From contig NC_065572.1 of the NCBI RefSeq assembly GCF_937616625.2, positions 42,435,653-42,499,652 on the forward strand: a stretch of DNA of 64,000 nucleotides, given 5' to 3'. The position numbers and the translations under genes are program-made. Source of the DNA: Mercurialis annua. Its lineage: Eukaryota > Streptophyta > Magnoliopsida > Malpighiales > Euphorbiaceae. Under the pieces are notes generated by a model. The model made no database searches and was not told the origin of the DNA. It was given only the letters and a program-made list of their open reading frames with translations. Below, in pieces: positions 9,410 through 20,149 of this stretch (position 1 is its first letter; each line of letters opens with the position of its first letter).

Positions 9410-9986
9410 AAATCACACTCGAGCTTTGCACATTCAAGTGGAAACAAAAGGGAGAATCGTTCCTAGAGTCATGGTGGATGATAGTTCAGCATTAAATGTA
9501 TGTCCATTGAAAGTACTGCCAAAGTTGGGAATGACCAAAGATGACTTACAGAAAACAGAGTTAATCATAAGGGGATATGATGAGTCTAGGAGACAAGTAG
9601 AAGGAACCTTCAAGACAGTCATTAAAGTAAGACCCATTGAATCTGTAGTGGAGTTTATGGTGGTGGATATACCAATCAGCTACGCATTATTGCTTGGGCG
9701 ACCATGGTTTCATGCTCTAGGAGGGATTCCTTCCACCCTTCATCAGAAAATTAAATTTCCATTTAATGATGAAGTTATTACCATCTCGGCTGAGGAAGAT
9801 ACAGTATGCTCGAAAGTGGATTTAGGAGCAGAAATCCCTCCAATCACTGGTTTTAATTTGGTTGGTGGGATATATGAAGACTATATGGACCCACAAGTTG
9901 CCATGATGATGAAGAATATGAAATTCTTCCCTAGCCTTGGATTAGGCAAGAATCAGCAAGGCATTCCCACAATTCCTGATTTTTGA
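9410..9986 (+). pseudogene. Aspartic protease and G-patch-like segment
   Basis: The protease region is recognisable from VMVDDSSALNVCPL (about 9471-9512), a hydrophobic beta-strand series and the YALLLGRPWFHALGG block. The usual D-[ST]-G or DNGS catalytic signature reads DDSS here, so the glycine is replaced. A downstream segment, FFPSLGLGKNQQGI, resembles the G-patch that many Tat elements carry after the protease. The segment ends at a premature TGA (9984). Confidence 0.8.
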
Positions 9987-10676
9987 GGACAAAACATTAA
10001 GGATGAACTCGGTTATGACCAAAGAAATGCTCACAAAAGTGCGATGCAAACTGAGAAAGGCATATTCGTGAAAGAAGGAACTGGAAAAAATTATGCAAAC
10101 ATGATACCGCGAAAGGAGTGTCCCGGATGGGAAATCTTCAACGATGCGGTCAAGGATGTTTGCACCAAGAAAAAGTGGAATATTAACAAGATGTTAATTG
10201 GTCTAGACCATGCTCTCGAGATCCAAGATGAAGTTGGGACCATCTCCATGGAGGACTGCATTATGAATAAGTTCAAGCCTCTTGATTTAGAGGATGATGT
10301 TTTTCTTTCTGATGTAATGGATGACAATGATGTATTCCTTTTCAAGTTTAATGCAATAAACGCAAACTTCGTTTATTTGTTTGATGTTTTTCCTGATGGA
10401 AGCATTTGCGCATTAGATTATTTGCATAGCATATTTCATATCAATTCTATGGAACACATTTCATTTAATTTGGGTACAATTGAAAATCCTAGGGAAATAC
10501 TCTTAGGTGGCAATTGCACTCCTAAATTTAGAGAGAGACATGAGAGAATTTTAAAAGAAAAAGAAATAGCTTTTGCATGGACTTATGAAGATATGACAGG
10601 AATAGATCGAGATATTGCTCAACATTACATTCCAACACATGACCATGTTAAACCAGTCAAATAAAAGCTTAGGCGT

Positions 10677-11460
10677 ATGAAACCAGAATGGGCACAAAAA
10701 GTTAAAAATGAAGTAGAAAAACAAATAAAAGAAGGTTTTCTTGAAGTGATCGATTATCCAGAGTGGCTAGCCAATATTGTTCCGGTACCTAAAAAGAATG
10801 GAAAAGTTAGGATGTGTGTGGATTATAGGGACCTCAATAAAGCCTCTCCAAAGGATGATTTTCCATTGCCTCACATTGATGTTCTGGTTGACTCAGCTGC
10901 AGAAATATTGTGGTACGCTTGCTGTGATGGTTTTTCAGGTTACAATCAAATACTAACTGCCCAAATCCATAAAGCCAAGACATCATTCATTACTGAATGG
11001 GCAACATTTTGCTACAAAGTTATGCCGTTTGGATTAAAGAATGCAGGAGCCACTTACCAACGGGCTGTGACGACTCTATTTCATGATATGATGCATAAAG
11101 AAGTGGAGATTTATGTCGATGATATGGTAGTAAAAGCAAAGTCTGAAGAGGAATACTTTGAAGCCCTTGAAAAGTTTTTAGATAGGGTTATCAAATACAA
11201 CCTTAGACTAAATCCCAAAAAGTGTATTTTTGGTGTGGGATCTTGTAAATTACTGGGATATGTGGTGAGCCAAAGAGGAATAAAGATTGATCCCGATAAA
11301 GAAAAAGCTATAAAAGAAATGCCGGCCCCAAAGACGGAAACTGAGGTTAGAGGATTTCTAGGAAGATTGCAATATATCAGCAGATTTATAGCCAAATTAA
11401 CAACCGTGTGTGGTCCAATTTTCAAATTGCTAAGAAAGAATCAGCCAATGATATGGACAA
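10677..11460 (+). pseudogene. Reverse transcriptase domain
   Basis: This is a clear Ty3/gypsy reverse transcriptase: VPVPKKNGKVRMCVDYRDLN, then DGFSGYNQI, MPFGLKNAGATYQR and the catalytic YVDD at 11112-11123. LLGYVVSQRGI and GFLGRLQYISRFI of the thumb follow. All three catalytic aspartates are present within one open stretch of 328 residues. The stop at 10662 just upstream separates it from the protease. Confidence 0.93.
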
Positions 11461-11920
11461 AACAGTGTCAAGAAGCATTCTATAAGATCAAAGACTATTT
11501 GTCTAATCCTCTGATCCTAAAGCCTCCCAAATCACGAAAACCTTTGACATTGTATCTTTCTATAGAGGATCAAGCAATGGGAGCTATGCTAGCACAAGAA
11601 GACGTGGGATATGTGGAGCATGCCGTATACTATCTCAGTAAAAAACTAAGTGAAAATGAATAAAGATATACAATGATGGAGAAAATGTGTCTGGCAATGG
11701 TGTGGCTCACTAAAAAATTAAGACACTATTTTATGAATTACCAAATTGATGTGTTGTCAAAAATTGATCCCATGCGATATTTATACAGAACTCCATCCCT
11801 GATAGGAAAGCTTGGGAGGTGGTTACTTCTACTGTCGGAATTTGATATACAATACATACCCAAGAAGGTAATTAAGGGGAGAGCTGTGGCTGACTTCCTA
11901 GCACAAAATCCAGTAGATGA
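11461..11920 (+). pseudogene. Gypsy-type RNase H, degenerate
   Basis: TLYLSIEDQAMGAMLAQ, AVYYLSKKL and YTMMEKMCLAMVWLTKKLRHYF follow the reverse transcriptase as in Tat elements. The first catalytic Asp position of the family is not conserved here, consistent with the known degeneration of this domain in Tat. A TAA at 11661 interrupts it. Confidence 0.78.
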
Positions 11921-11984
11921 TAGTGAAGTAATTAACTTTTCCTTCCCAGATGAAGACATTAGACTAATAGATATTGGAAAGTGG

Positions 11985-12353
11985 AAAATGTACTTCGATG
12001 GTGCTGCAAATAAAAGTGGAGCTGGTATTGGCGTCATTTTGGTTTCCCCAGAAGGTGAATGGATGCCATTATCCAAAAGGCTAGATTTTTGGGCCACCAA
12101 CAACATGTCTGAATACGAAGCTTGTATTTTTGGATTGGAATCATTGATATCAATAGGAATCAAACATGCAGAAATTTTTGGAGATTCCAGTCTAGTAATA
12201 AAACAAGTGAGAAAGGAGTGGGAAATAAAAGAAGAAAAATTAAAACCCTATCTCCAATATACTGAAGTTCTCAAGACACATTTTGATGTAGCTGAATTCA
12301 AATATATCCCTAGGGAAGAAAACCAGATAGCTGATGCTTTAGCTGGATTAGCT
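11985..12353 (+). pseudogene. Second, archaeal-type RNase H (aRNH)
   Basis: MYFDGAANKSGAGIGVIL (Asp codon at 11997), NNMSEYEACIFGLE, FGDSSLVIKQV and ADALAGLAS supply the D, E, D, D residues expected of a working RNase H. This extra domain between gypsy RNase H and integrase is the main reason for the Tat assignment. The stretch has no stop. Confidence 0.9.
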
Positions 12354-12589
12354 TCATTATGGGACGATCTTGGAAGATTGTTTGTCGAGCCACTAGTAAT
12401 GGTAAGGAGTAAGGTTCCATGCTTTCAAGGTGCACGAATATTAGACATCACGCAAGATGAAAAGCCTTGGTTTCATGATATTTTGAGGTTCATGCAAGAT
12501 AAACATTATCCAGTAGATGCTACCACAAAGGATAGACATTTGATTCAAAAATTGGCTCAACAATTTTTCTTATTACATGGAAAACTATA

Positions 12590-13445
12590 TAAACGTCATC
12601 ATGACTTACACCTGTTGTGCATAGATGAAGAAAAAGCCAAACAACTTATGGAGGAAGTTCATTCGGGTGTTTGTGGACCTCATATGAACGGTAAGGAATT
12701 ATCTCGTAAAATCATGCGATAAGGATATTTTTGGTTGGCGATGGAAGCCGATTGCATCCATTTCGTTTGAAGGTGCCATAACTGTCAAATTCATGGGGAT
12801 CTAAGCCATATTCCGCCATCGAAATTGCATTGTCTTACTTCGCCATGGCCCTTCTCTGCTTGGGGAATCGATATTATTGGAAAAATTCACCCGACCGCAT
12901 CAAATGGTCACGAATTCATCGTGGTTGCCATAGATTACTTTACAAGATGGGTGGAAGCTGAATCCTACAAGATATTGGGGCCAAAACAAATGGCTGAATT
13001 CATTGAAACTCACTTAATATGTAGATATGGGATTCCACACCATATTGTGAGCGACAATGGAGTACAATTCCAAGCAGAAGTGAAACAACTATTGCGTAAA
13101 AATGGGATCGAGCACCATAAGTCTTCACTGTATAGGCCTCAAGCTAATGGAGCAGTGGAAGCGGCGAATAAAAATGTTAAAAAGATTCTCGCTAAAATGG
13201 TGGAGACATACAGAGATTGGTCAAAGAAATTACCATACGCCTTACACGGGTACAGAAGAACAGCAAGCACGTCAACTGGTGCAACCCCATACTCCTTAGT
13301 ATATGGAATGGACGCTGTCTTGCCTGTTGAGGTTGAATTACAATCACTTAGGGTGGTGTTGGAGGCTCAAGTCCCAGAATACGAATGGGCTAGAGCAAGA
13401 TATGAACAATTGGCTGCATTGGACGAGAAAAGAACGCGAGCAAGT
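12590..13445 (+). pseudogene. Integrase core with H2C2 finger
   Basis: The zinc finger (HSGVCGPHMNG ... CHNCQIHGD) is cut by TAA at 12720 and TGA at 12768. The catalytic core is intact: Asp in WGIDIIG (12870), Asp in IVSDNG (13053) and Glu in NGAVEAAN (13158), exactly a D,D-35-E spacing between the last two. Near 13440 the frame shifts by one base after DEKR. Confidence 0.9.
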
Positions 13446-13707
13446 CAATAACCACATGTACCAAAGGCGAATTGCCAGAACTTTCAACAAGAAGGTCAAA
13501 ATAAGCAAAATAAAAACAGGCGATTTGGTGTTGAAGCAATCGAGACCAATTCCATTTGACCCAAGAGGAAAATTTCGACCTAACTGGGAAGGTCCATACT
13601 TAGTCAAAAAGATCCTCTCAAAAGGAGCTGTCAAGCTATCATATGTGGAAGGCAATGAATTCACTGAACCAATCAACCTGGATAGGTTGAAGAAATACTA
13701 TGTTTAA
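13440..13707 (+). pseudogene. Integrase C-terminal region, shifted frame
   Basis: This frame continues the protein as NNHMYQRRIARTFNKKVK, then GDLVLKQ, GKFRPNWEGPYLVKKI and EPINLDRLKKYYV up to a TAA. It matches the usual GPY/F-type integrase tail of Ty3/gypsy elements (NWEGPYLV). Confidence 0.87.
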
Positions 13708-13977
13708 GTGAGAGTGTGCTTTATCCCGCTAGGCTGCTACATCCAACAGCAACTTAGGCAAAAGTTAGGAATTGAGAGAAAATATTTAGTTTGAAAACCC
13801 TTATGGGCAAACTAATAACAGGTTGTGCAAATTGCTAAAACATTGTACCCTTATTAAATGAAATAAACATATCAAATTGATATTTAAATATGAGTGCATT
13901 TAATTTAGTATTGTATTATGCATTAATCAGGGAAGACTTAGAACAAATAAGTCACCCACCCTATCCACAAAGTGGTC

Positions 13978-14182
13978 AAACTACGTGGACTTTGATCCTG
14001 CAAAAGCAGGTACGTAGGCACTCAAACCATTGAGTTCAAGTCTAATCACAAAACAAATATGTCCATTTCTTTCGCAACCTACCATAGAAAATAAATTTTG
14101 GAAGTCTATTGCCGAACTACGCTAACTTTGATCCTGCCACAGCAGGTACGTAGGCACTCAAATCATTGAGTTCAAGTCTAGT
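13978..14182 (+). repeat. Double-hairpin motif, two copies (Tat untranslated region)
   Basis: Copies lie at 13978-14045 and 14114-14182. Each reads ACTACG, CTTTGAT, hairpin 1 (CCTGC-AAAA-GCAGG or CCTGC-CACA-GCAGG), TACGTAGGC, then hairpin 2 (ACTCAA-ACCA-TTGAGT or ACTCAA-ATCA-TTGAGT). Stems are conserved while loops differ. Related copies occur in the 3' LTR at 18093-18512. Confidence 0.9.
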
Positions 14183-14394
14183 TAATTAAAAAAAATCATT
14201 TTCATACATTCATCTATCCTAACAAATTTACCTCACGAAATATCCACCCCCTCCAAATTTCTAATTTAAACTTACTTCATTCAAAATCTTGCCAAACCTG
14301 ATTTTTTTTTCCTTTGTCATCCGTTACATCATAAATTTCATCATTGAGCATATTTTCCCTCATTAATAAAAAGAAAAAAATTAACAAAATAAAC

Positions 14395-14716
14395 GCTCGT
14401 CGAGTTGAAAATCCGCAAAGGTCGACTCGAGCAAAAATTAGAGCAGCTCATTGAGTTGAAAACCCAAAGAGGGCGGCTCAAGCAAAAATTAGAGCAAATC
14501 CCGTTGAGTCGAAAACCTCTGTAGGCGGCTCAAGCAAAAAAAAGAGTGAACAAAAATAAAATGAAACAAAAGCTCATCGAGCCGAAAACCAGCAAAGGGC
14601 GGTTCGAGCAAAAATTAGAGCAGCTCGTCAAGTTGAAAACCCGCAAAGGGCGACTCGGGCAAAAATTAGAGCACACAAATTGACTAAGCTGAAAACCCGC
14701 AAAAGGGCGGCTTAGA
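14395..14716 (+). repeat. Tandem array of six hairpin units, about 55-60 bp each
   Basis: Each unit reads stem, AAAACC, loop, GG, complementary stem, then commonly CAAAAATTAGAGCA. Examples are CGAGTTG/CGACTCG, TTGAGTCG/CGGCTCAA, TCGAGCCG/CGGTTCGA and CTAAGCTG/CGGCTTAG. Pairing is kept (with G-U type pairs) although the stem bases change. Only the fifth unit has one clear mismatch. Confidence 0.9.
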
Positions 14717-15091
14717 TAAAGATCAATACAAAAACTTTGCCCAAGACAATGAGGTGAAACAACATTGAAAGATCTATTATCGCGCAGTTTTACTTTAAAG
14801 AATTATATCATTTCTTATTTTGAGCTACCAATAAAGATTTCATGGCAAGTAAATGATATATGCGGCGTGAAGATAATCTGTCAAAAGTAAGAAAAAAAAA
14901 CTGAATAAAAGATCATTTGAATCATCAACGACAACCTATTGGGGGCAATGTTCTTACACTCACACATATCCATGCATACATGTTGTCTCTAAAAAATTAG
15001 GGGCATTCATATACACGACATCTTTTGATTTACTTTTGGAACATTCCGAATCATACAAAATAATATGGAAAATCTGTATGTGGAAATATTA

Positions 15092-15800
15092 TGACCTACT
15101 TAATGGTCTTATTCATCGGCTCATACAAAAGTCAATGGTACTCATAACTTACACAATGGTTATGAAATTGGATAGCCTACGTAACGGCTAAAAAATCTCT
15201 TTGACTAACATAATGATCATATTTGTTGACCTATGCAATGGTCTACGAAGCTTATAACTTACACAACGGTTATGAAATTGGATAGCTTACGTAACGGCTA
15301 TGAAAATCTTTTTGACCAACACAACGGTCATATTCGTTGACCTACACAAGGGTCTATGAAGCTCGTAACTTACGCAACAGTTATGAATTGGATAGCCTAC
15401 ACAACGGCCATGATAATATTTTCGTCCTACACAATGGTCTTGTTCGTTGACCCACACAACGGTCCACATTATTCAAAACCTACGCAATAGTTACGAATTA
15501 GGTAGCAAACACAATGGCTATCTTAAATCTTCACTAACTTATAGCCTGTGCACCGGCTATTTACTAAATCATCACTAACTCTTTACTTTCCCTTAACATG
15601 CATGTAGCTGGCACATCAGCTATTTACGGACTCTTCACAACTGCATGGCTCGCACATCAACTATTAACTAATTTTTCACTTTCCCATAGCTAGCACATCA
15701 GTTATCACTAACATTTTTTTTTTGCTCGTGGCTGGCACATCAGCTATTTACTAACCTTTGAGTATCGCGTAGCCTGAATATTGGCTATTCGGTAGTTCAA
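15092..15800 (+). repeat. Array of about 16-20 mini-hairpins, 16-18 nt each
   Basis: Short perfect or near-perfect hairpins with loops of the type YACRCAAY are scattered through the block. Stems differ: GACC/GGTC, AAC/GTT and TAGCC/GGCTA, e.g. TAGCCTACGTAACGGCTA and GACCAACACAACGGTC. From about 15540 on a TAGC...GCTA series follows, such as TAGCTGGCACATCAGCTA and TAGCCTGAATATTGGCTA. Confidence 0.85.
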
Positions 15801-16024
15801 ATTTTGCTAACTTTACATCTTTAAAGGGTAAATGTTGCATAAACCTTTAGAAACCCATTTTAAATTCAGACTTATGTTCTTTACTTTTCTTAATTTTATA
15901 ATTCCTATAAAAATCTATGCTAACATGCTTACTCGTTGCTTTGTCGTAATTTATGAATTAAACCGTTCAAAGAAAAAGAAAAAACTTTATCGCATAGTTC
16001 TTCATTGTTCATAAATTTCTCCAA

Positions 16025-16038
16025 AGCAGGGGGCAAAC
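16025..16038 (+). promoter_or_regulatory. Polypurine tract of Tat element
   Basis: AGCAGGGGGCAAAC directly precedes the TGT that begins the 3' LTR, the expected position and composition of the plus-strand primer. Confidence 0.75.
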
Positions 16039-16565
16039 TGTAAGCGTTCGATTTTCAGGCTTGAATTATAAAATTAATATAACTATTTAACTTTTAGTCA
16101 ATTAAATTTGAGTTTCAAAGACCGATTTAATTTCTTTACCAATTAGGATTTACTTTCACATTATTTATAAAATTTTATTTTTTTATTAATTTACATATTT
16201 ATTGTCTTTTATTTTATTTTTTAAAAAAACTTATTTAATAAAATTTGAAATAAAAGGGTGAGCCAAAATGCATTGGTCATTTAATCAATTTCAGTTTCAA
16301 ATTACAATTAATAATATAATAATGAATAAAAAAAATCTAAAATACAAAGAAATAAACTTTGGACCCAACAAGTCTTGGCCAATATCCATAATCACATCCT
16401 CTTCATGCCCCAACCCAATTTCAAGCCTGCTACAGTTTTACTCCAGCCCTGAAACACCCCTTTCCTGTATACACCAGCCAACACCTAATCCTCTCTCCCT
16501 TTAGCTCCTTAATCTGCAAGTAAATGAACCTCACTCAGCATCCAATCAGACGTTAATAACCGTTC

Positions 16566-16576
16566 CTATATATAAG
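16566..16576 (+). promoter_or_regulatory. TATA box in Tat LTR
   Basis: CTATATATAAGG lies about 530 bp into the LTR and is followed by A-rich leader sequence. It is a likely start region for the genomic RNA in the matching 5' LTR. Confidence 0.6.
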
Positions 16577-17888
16577 GAGCACAGCCAATTGCAAAAAAGG
16601 ACACCAAGAAAAATATGCTAAAAAGAGGGAGGAACACTGCAGAAATAGCAAGAAAAATACATAACAAAAAGAGAGCAGAAAGCTGCTGAAACACAGATAG
16701 GAAAAAACAGATTTAAAAATAGGCATAGTTATTCAGTAATAGTTGAAGTAGCAACTAGAAGAAAGAGGTTATCAAGACACAAAGGTGATAGGGCATCCAT
16801 CACAGAATAGAATCGAAACCAACCACACCACACACTCACTTGGAATTTCCATTTCAACGCCAAAAACAGACATTAAAAAATAAGGAAAAGAGGTATATTG
16901 TTCTTCTAAAAATCAATGTCTCATCATTTTCTTTAATGCAATAACATTATGCTCTTATTTTCTTCTCTATGAATGGTTATTAGCATAAATTCATATCATT
17001 TTCATCGAATATTTGTTGTTGTGACTTCAAATGGGTGGATACCCATTTTCGTATAGTTATTCTAAATAAGCAAACTGGGTGGATACCCTATTAAAAATGA
17101 ATTAGAGTTCAAAAGATATTAAAACTCAATATAATTGCATCACAACACAGTACAGAGTAAAGATAAAAAAAAGACATAACTACTTAGCTCATCCTCTCTG
17201 TACCTCCATCTTCCCAATTCTGCTTCTAGTGCCTCGAACCCGTCTTGTAGGTTTTAGTCGCTCGTCCATACGGTCTTGATCATATCTAATCGATATCACT
17301 GAGCCACGGCACAATCGCTGCCATCAAATTTGATCACCTCGATTTGATTGGATCGGTCCAAACTTGAAAGTTAAATTAATAAAAGAAATCAGGAATCAAA
17401 GATTAAGCATAGAAGAAATTAATAAATAAAAACAAAAGATTATAAATTTCTTATGCTTCGTTGTTCATGGCTCACCATCTTTTTCTTTTGATCTCTTTAT
17501 TTGGCTAAAAGAAAATCCTGAACTTGAAATTGGAGAGAGATTAGTGATTTAAATAAGTGGTGGGTGCTAAGACAAAAAAAATAATAATAAGAACAGAGTG
17601 AAGGTATTGAATTGAGAAGGAGATGAAGGAGAAAGTGAATTTGAAAAATGGCTTAGTTGGGCTTATTAACACATTTGAGTTTGTTTTATAATTGTTGGCT
17701 TTATTATCATATACGGGTGTCTTGCTAATTAAATAAAAAAAATGATTTTCTTTTGCTTTAATAAATTGGCTTATATATTAGTTAATTAAGTGGACTCAGT
17801 AAGTAAAAATGCGTTCAGCACATAACACCATTAATGGCCAACCTCCTTTGCAAGATGATTGATTTTTATCTATCATTTCATTTGCTTT

Positions 17889-17909
17889 TTATTATTATTA
17901 TTATTATTA

Positions 17910-17941
<32 letters not shown>
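17889..17941 (+). repeat. ATT trinucleotide microsatellite in Tat LTR
   Basis: About 17 ATT units with one TGTT interruption. Confidence 0.95.
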
Positions 17942-17943
<2 letters not shown>

Positions 17944-18092
17944 AACGAAATCTAGGATTCCGAATTTCATTTTCCGTTTAATATAAATAAATAATTTTAA
18001 CGGTATCTTGGATAAGATATCAAAATTAATAAACTTTTAAATTTTATTTTTTTTAAAAATGAATAAATAAAAACCAAACTGTTTAATCCATT

Positions 18093-18512
18093 TACAGTTC
18101 AAACGAATTACGTGGGTTTTGATTCCGACACACTGGATACGTAGGCATCTCGGAACACAAACTGAGACTCAAATCCATTTTTCTAAAAATTTATGTTTTA
18201 CAGTTCAAACGAACTACGTGGGTTTTGATTCCGACACACTGGATACGTATGCGTCTCGGAACACAAACTGAGATTCAAACCCACTTTTCTAAAAATATTT
18301 CTATTTTTCTAAAATACAGTTCACACGAACTATGTGGATTTTGATCCTCGGTACGCTGGGTACGTAGGCATCTCGGCACACAAACCGAGACTCAAATCCA
18401 ATTTTCAAACACTTGTCTTTTTTTATATAAAAATTCTCATTCGAACTACGTCGACTTTGATTCCGGCACACCGGATACGTAGGCATCTGGGGACCCAGAT
18501 CCAAGTCTCTCC
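18093..18512 (+). repeat. Double-hairpin motif, four tandem copies in Tat LTR
   Basis: Copies begin at about 18093, 18198, 18316 and 18435. Each has AACTACGT-like, TTTTGATTCC, a first stem (CCGG/CCGG in copy 4), TACGTAGGCATCT and a second stem. The second stem reads TCTCGG/CCGAGA in copy 3, TCTCGG/CTGAGA in copies 1 and 2 and ATCTGG/CCAGAT in copy 4. This is the same architecture as at 13978-14182 with different stem sequences. Confidence 0.88.
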
Positions 18513-18540
18513 TTTTTAAACTTTATTTTATTTCAATAAA

Positions 18541-18860
18541 AATTATAATTTATTTCATCTCATTTATATAATATGGATTCGTATTATAATTGAGGGTAAT
18601 TTTATTTCAGTGTTCAATATATTTTTGCATTACTTTATATATTGGTTCCATTCCGACTTTTTATATCTTTATTTTATCTCACTTATAATACGGATTCATA
18701 TTATAATTTATTTTGATTTTGTCTGTATTTAATTTATTTTTAAATCTATTTTTATACAGATTTAAATTTAGATTTTTTTTATCATATTTTTTTTATCTGT
18801 CATTTATAATACGGATTCGTATTATAATTGACGTTAATTTTAGTTCCATGTTTAATATAT
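18541..18860. repeat. Three copies of a near-palindrome in Tat LTR
   Basis: ATAATACGGATTCGTATTAT and two variants occur at about 18567, 18697 and 18810, each followed by AATT and a T-rich stretch. Each is close to self-complementary around GGATTC. Confidence 0.8.
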
Positions 18861-20149
18861 TTTTGTGTTTATTTATATATGCTCAAATATAGTCCTTTTT
18901 TATTTAATTTTGTTTTAGCAGTAAAGTTATAATTTATTTTATTTTTGCAATTAGATTCGTAATACAATATGTGTACTTTTATTTATGGATTTAGTTTAAT
19001 TTAGTTTATTTATTTATTTTTAACTTCACTAGTTACACACACTCACAAAATGGAACGGATGATCCATTCACCCTGTTTTAGGATAGACGAAAATGAGTAC
19101 TGTCATCTTCGAGGGAAGCCCGGACCTCTGCGCGAAAGTTTTCACTCAAAACTAACTCCTGTTAAATTCGGATACGATTAGCAGTGAGGGTATATTGGTT
19201 TTGAGACCCCTTTGTCTTATAATTAGAAATCAAAAAGTTAACTCGTAAATATCAGTAAGCAAATGATGGATTGAATAAAATAGTATTTCCGAACCCGAAT
19301 CTCTGAAGAAGTGAAGATGGTTATAATGCTTTAACCGTCTTTTCCTTCCCGGTTAACCCCGGGTGGCGACTCCATATTTATTTTTGACAATTTATTTGTA
19401 TTATACGGAATTCGTCAAAATCGTGTGAGCCTGCATTAAAAATGAAAATGCGACCTTAAAAACGCATGCGGTTATCACAGTAACGAAACAAATCCAAGCG
19501 TTTCACCTTTTTAGCAATTTAAGCCGACCGTTTACAAATGTTATGAAACAAATCTAAACGTTTCACCTTTTTAGTGATTGCAGTCAAATGTTTAAAAACG
19601 TTATGTAACAAATGCAAATGTTTAACCTTTTTAGCGATTTAAGCCAACCATTTACAAACTTTACGAAACAAATCCAAATGTTTCCCCCTTTTTAGCGATT
19701 TAAGCCAAACTTTTACAAATGTTACGAAACAAATCCAAGCGTTCCACCTTTTTAGCAATTTAAGCCGAACGTTTACAAACGTTACGAAACAATCCAAACG
19801 TTTAAACTTTTTAAGGATTGAAGCCAAACGTTTAAACTTTTTAAGGATTGAAGCCAAACGTTTACAAACGTTACGAAACAAATCTAAACATTTCACCTTT
19901 TTAGCGATGTAAGCCAAATGTTTACAAACGTTACGAAACAAATCCAAACGTTTCACCTTTTTAGCGATTTATGCCAAACGTTTAAAAATATTACGAAACA
20001 AATCCAAGCGTTTTCACCTTTTTAGCAATTTTAGCCGAACCTTTACAAACGTTATGAAACAAATCTAAACGTATAACCTTTTAAGCGATTAAAACCAAAC
20101 GTTAACAAACATTACGAAACAAATCCAAGAGTTTCAATCGTTTTAAATA

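Larger units (their letters stand above)
8381..13707 (+). pseudogene. Tat-lineage gag-pol polyprotein, six stops and one frameshift
   Basis: A single reading frame can be followed from before the CACTA insertion site to about 13440. It is interrupted by TAA 9063, TGA 9984, TAA 10662, TAA 11661, TAA 12720 and TGA 12768. It then shifts frame near 13440 and ends at TAA 13705-13707. Domains in order are a gag C-terminal zinc knuckle, protease, a G-patch-like segment, reverse transcriptase (YVDD), gypsy RNase H, archaeal-type RNase H, integrase with H2C2 finger and D,D-35-E, and an integrase C-terminus. Most stops sit where a CAA, CGA or similar codon is expected, which suggests C-to-T decay of methylated DNA. 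The copy cannot make a full polyprotein. Confidence 0.93.
13708..16038 (+). other. Tat element untranslated region between pol and 3' LTR, made of hairpin arrays
   Basis: No coding frame of note is present. The 2.3 kb hold three separate families of hairpin-forming repeats (13978-14182, 14395-14716, 15092-15800) with AT-rich spacers between them, then the polypurine tract. I see nothing particular at 14183-14390, 14720-15090 and 15800-16020. Confidence 0.85.
1..19479 (+). mobile_element. Ty3/gypsy LTR retrotransposon, Tat lineage, 5' part outside window, interrupted by CACTA element
   Basis: The element enters the window inside gag (bases 1-18), is interrupted at 19-8380, and resumes at 8381 in one long reading frame through gag, protease, reverse transcriptase, RNase H, a second RNase H and integrase (to 13707). 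It continues through 2.3 kb of untranslated sequence to a polypurine tract and a 3' LTR (16039-19479). A second RNase H with a complete D-E-D-D set between the gypsy RNase H and integrase is the hallmark of the Tat lineage, as are the very long LTR and the GGTGGCGACTCC-type sequence near the LTR end. The LTR runs from TGT to ACA and abuts satellite at 19480, so the element jumped into the satellite. The 5' LTR, primer site and most of gag lie upstream and cannot be judged. Confidence 0.9.
16039..19479 (+). repeat. 3' LTR of Tat element (3.44 kb)
   Basis: It begins TGTAAGCG after the polypurine tract and ends GGTTATCACA where satellite sequence starts abruptly. A TATA box is present at 16566. 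The last 350 bases contain the CCCGGTTAACCCCGGGTGGC-type block near the 3' end, which is familiar from Tat/Ogre LTRs. The 5' LTR is outside the window, so age by LTR comparison cannot be estimated. No coding sequence is present. Confidence 0.85.
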
